Below are positions 63,463 through 64,000 of a stretch of 64,000 bases of DNA, piece after piece. A model generated the notes under the pieces. It worked only from the letters and a program-made list of their open reading frames with translations, searched no databases and had not been told where the DNA came from. Within the stretch, counting starts at the first letter, position 1. Each line of letters starts with the position of its first letter. Position numbers and translations under genes: made by a program. This DNA comes from G963677085 sp963677085 (GTDB lineage Bacteria > Planctomycetota > Planctomycetia > Pirellulales > Thermoguttaceae), in contig CAXXFH010000004.1 in NCBI GenBank assembly GCA_963677085.2, positions 4,774,001-4,838,000 of the forward strand, written 5' to 3'.

Positions 63463-63655
63463 CAACCTCACCGAGGCGATACCTGTCGTGGAGGTGGCCT
63501 TAGGAGGGCAGTGGACCAACGGCACGTTGAGCGTGGCGGCTGGCTACGAGGTGTCGGTTTGGTGCAGCGCAATGGCCGAATCGTTGAACCAAGTCGACAC
63601 CACGAGAAATCTGGTTCTCGACGGCTTCTTTGTCAAAGCCGGGGTGGATTGGTGA
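63427..63655 (+). pseudogene. 3' part of an unknown gene
   Basis: Frame LRYVYYRNLTEAIPVVEVAL, then WTNGTLSVAAGYEVSVWC to VKAGVDW and a TGA at 63653-63655 reads as protein, but no ATG opens it after the TGA near 63414. GGAGG at 63417 and 63426 suggests a start lost by mutation. It is followed 51 bp later by the interrupted helix-turn-helix gene. Confidence 0.4.
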
Positions 63656-63706
63656 ACCGGTGCCCGGGCGCCCTCTATGACCTGTCCTCCACTGGAAGGA
63701 TAAACC

Positions 63707-64000
63707 ATGAAAGCATGGCTCAAACAACAGATCGGCATTTTGACTGACTGGTAGGAACACCCCGAACCCGATAAAATCCTCTGTGCAGATGTCGCGTCGA
63801 TCATTCGAGAAGCCGCCTGCCGCGCGGCGGGCGCTGGCCTCTCGATAGCGCAACATTATGTGATGGCTCACCACCTTACGCCGTCGCAGGGCTTGGCGTT
63901 CCTGCGCGGCCTCTTGGATAGTCTGCCGTGTGAGAAACCATCCGATGCTCCGTTGACCGTCGCGGAGGCATCCGAGCACAGCGGCATACCACAACGGACA
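63707..64000 (+). pseudogene. Helix-turn-helix gene with in-frame amber codon, running off the window
   Basis: ATG 63707 has GGAAGGA 6 nt upstream. It reads MKAWLKQQIGILTDW, then TAG at 63752-63754, then stays open in the same frame to the edge: EHPEPDKILCADVASIIREA and onward to LTVAEASEHSGIPQRT, which resembles an excisionase/MerR-type helix-turn-helix. One base change (TGG to TAG) explains the break. Suppression or restart downstream is possible but unproven. Confidence 0.5.

Overview
The window looks like accessory chromosome from a Gram-negative planctomycete of the Pirellulales type. This is inferred from family content, not from any marker gene: two DUF1559 proteins with type IV pilin-like leaders, three PEP-CTERM surface proteins, a 4,887-residue CSLREA/parallel beta-helix protein with the planctomycete LEPR-XLL-type N-terminal motif (EPLEDRRML), Tat-type Gfo/Idh/MocA and ThuA-type sugar enzymes, and HflK/HflC-like operons. 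No rRNA, tRNA or CRISPR array was seen.

Layout. 1-0.9 kb: 3' part of a tyrosine recombinase. 0.9-15.6 kb (minus): one giant surface protein made of ten CSLREA/beta-helix cassettes. 15.6-17.2 kb: dispersed repeat and a transposase stub. 17.2-23 kb: sialic-acid-type lyase (minus), divergent GntR/LacI-like regulator, DUF1559 pseudopilin, and two paralogous PEP-CTERM proteins, the second carrying an SGNH esterase. 23-24.5 kb: truncated rve-type IS copy. 25-33.7 kb: a second sugar/surface module (propeller PEP-CTERM protein, DUF1559, GntR-FCD regulator, ThuA-TIM-barrel fusion, Gfo/Idh/MocA oxidoreductase, HEAT-repeat protein). 33.7-35 kb: degenerate repeats. 35-42 kb: membrane-anchored unknown protein (minus) and a 1,960-residue autotransporter with a recent 192-bp tandem expansion. 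42-42.9 kb: internally deleted IS with both ends.

43.0-51.0 kb is a compact operon: a Cys/His-rich small exported protein, a large membrane SPFH protein, HflC-like and HflK-like proteins, a P1B-like P-type ATPase with an unusual CPG motif, and a lipoprotein cyclophilin. The last three junctions are ATGA overlaps. A sigma70-like promoter carries a perfect 14-bp palindrome between -35 and -10. I infer one membrane assembly in which SPFH proteins scaffold a cation pump and an extracytoplasmic foldase. This is my first candidate for an undescribed system.

51-61 kb is a transposon graveyard (IS630 with a -1 frameshift site, rve IS, IS66, IS256, IS5). Embedded in it is a single protein fusing DUF4062 to an NDP-sugar pyrophosphorylase with a left-handed beta-helix tail, my second candidate. 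The DNA around it hints at a gene-cassette array: similar elements precede two minus-strand genes, and the IS5 sits exactly inside a GCCTAAC/GTTAGGC core-like box.

62-64 kb holds small, partly broken genes and two copies of a conserved 34-nt motif followed by a terminator with an identical 10-bp stem. At the right edge is a helix-turn-helix gene interrupted by one in-frame amber codon.
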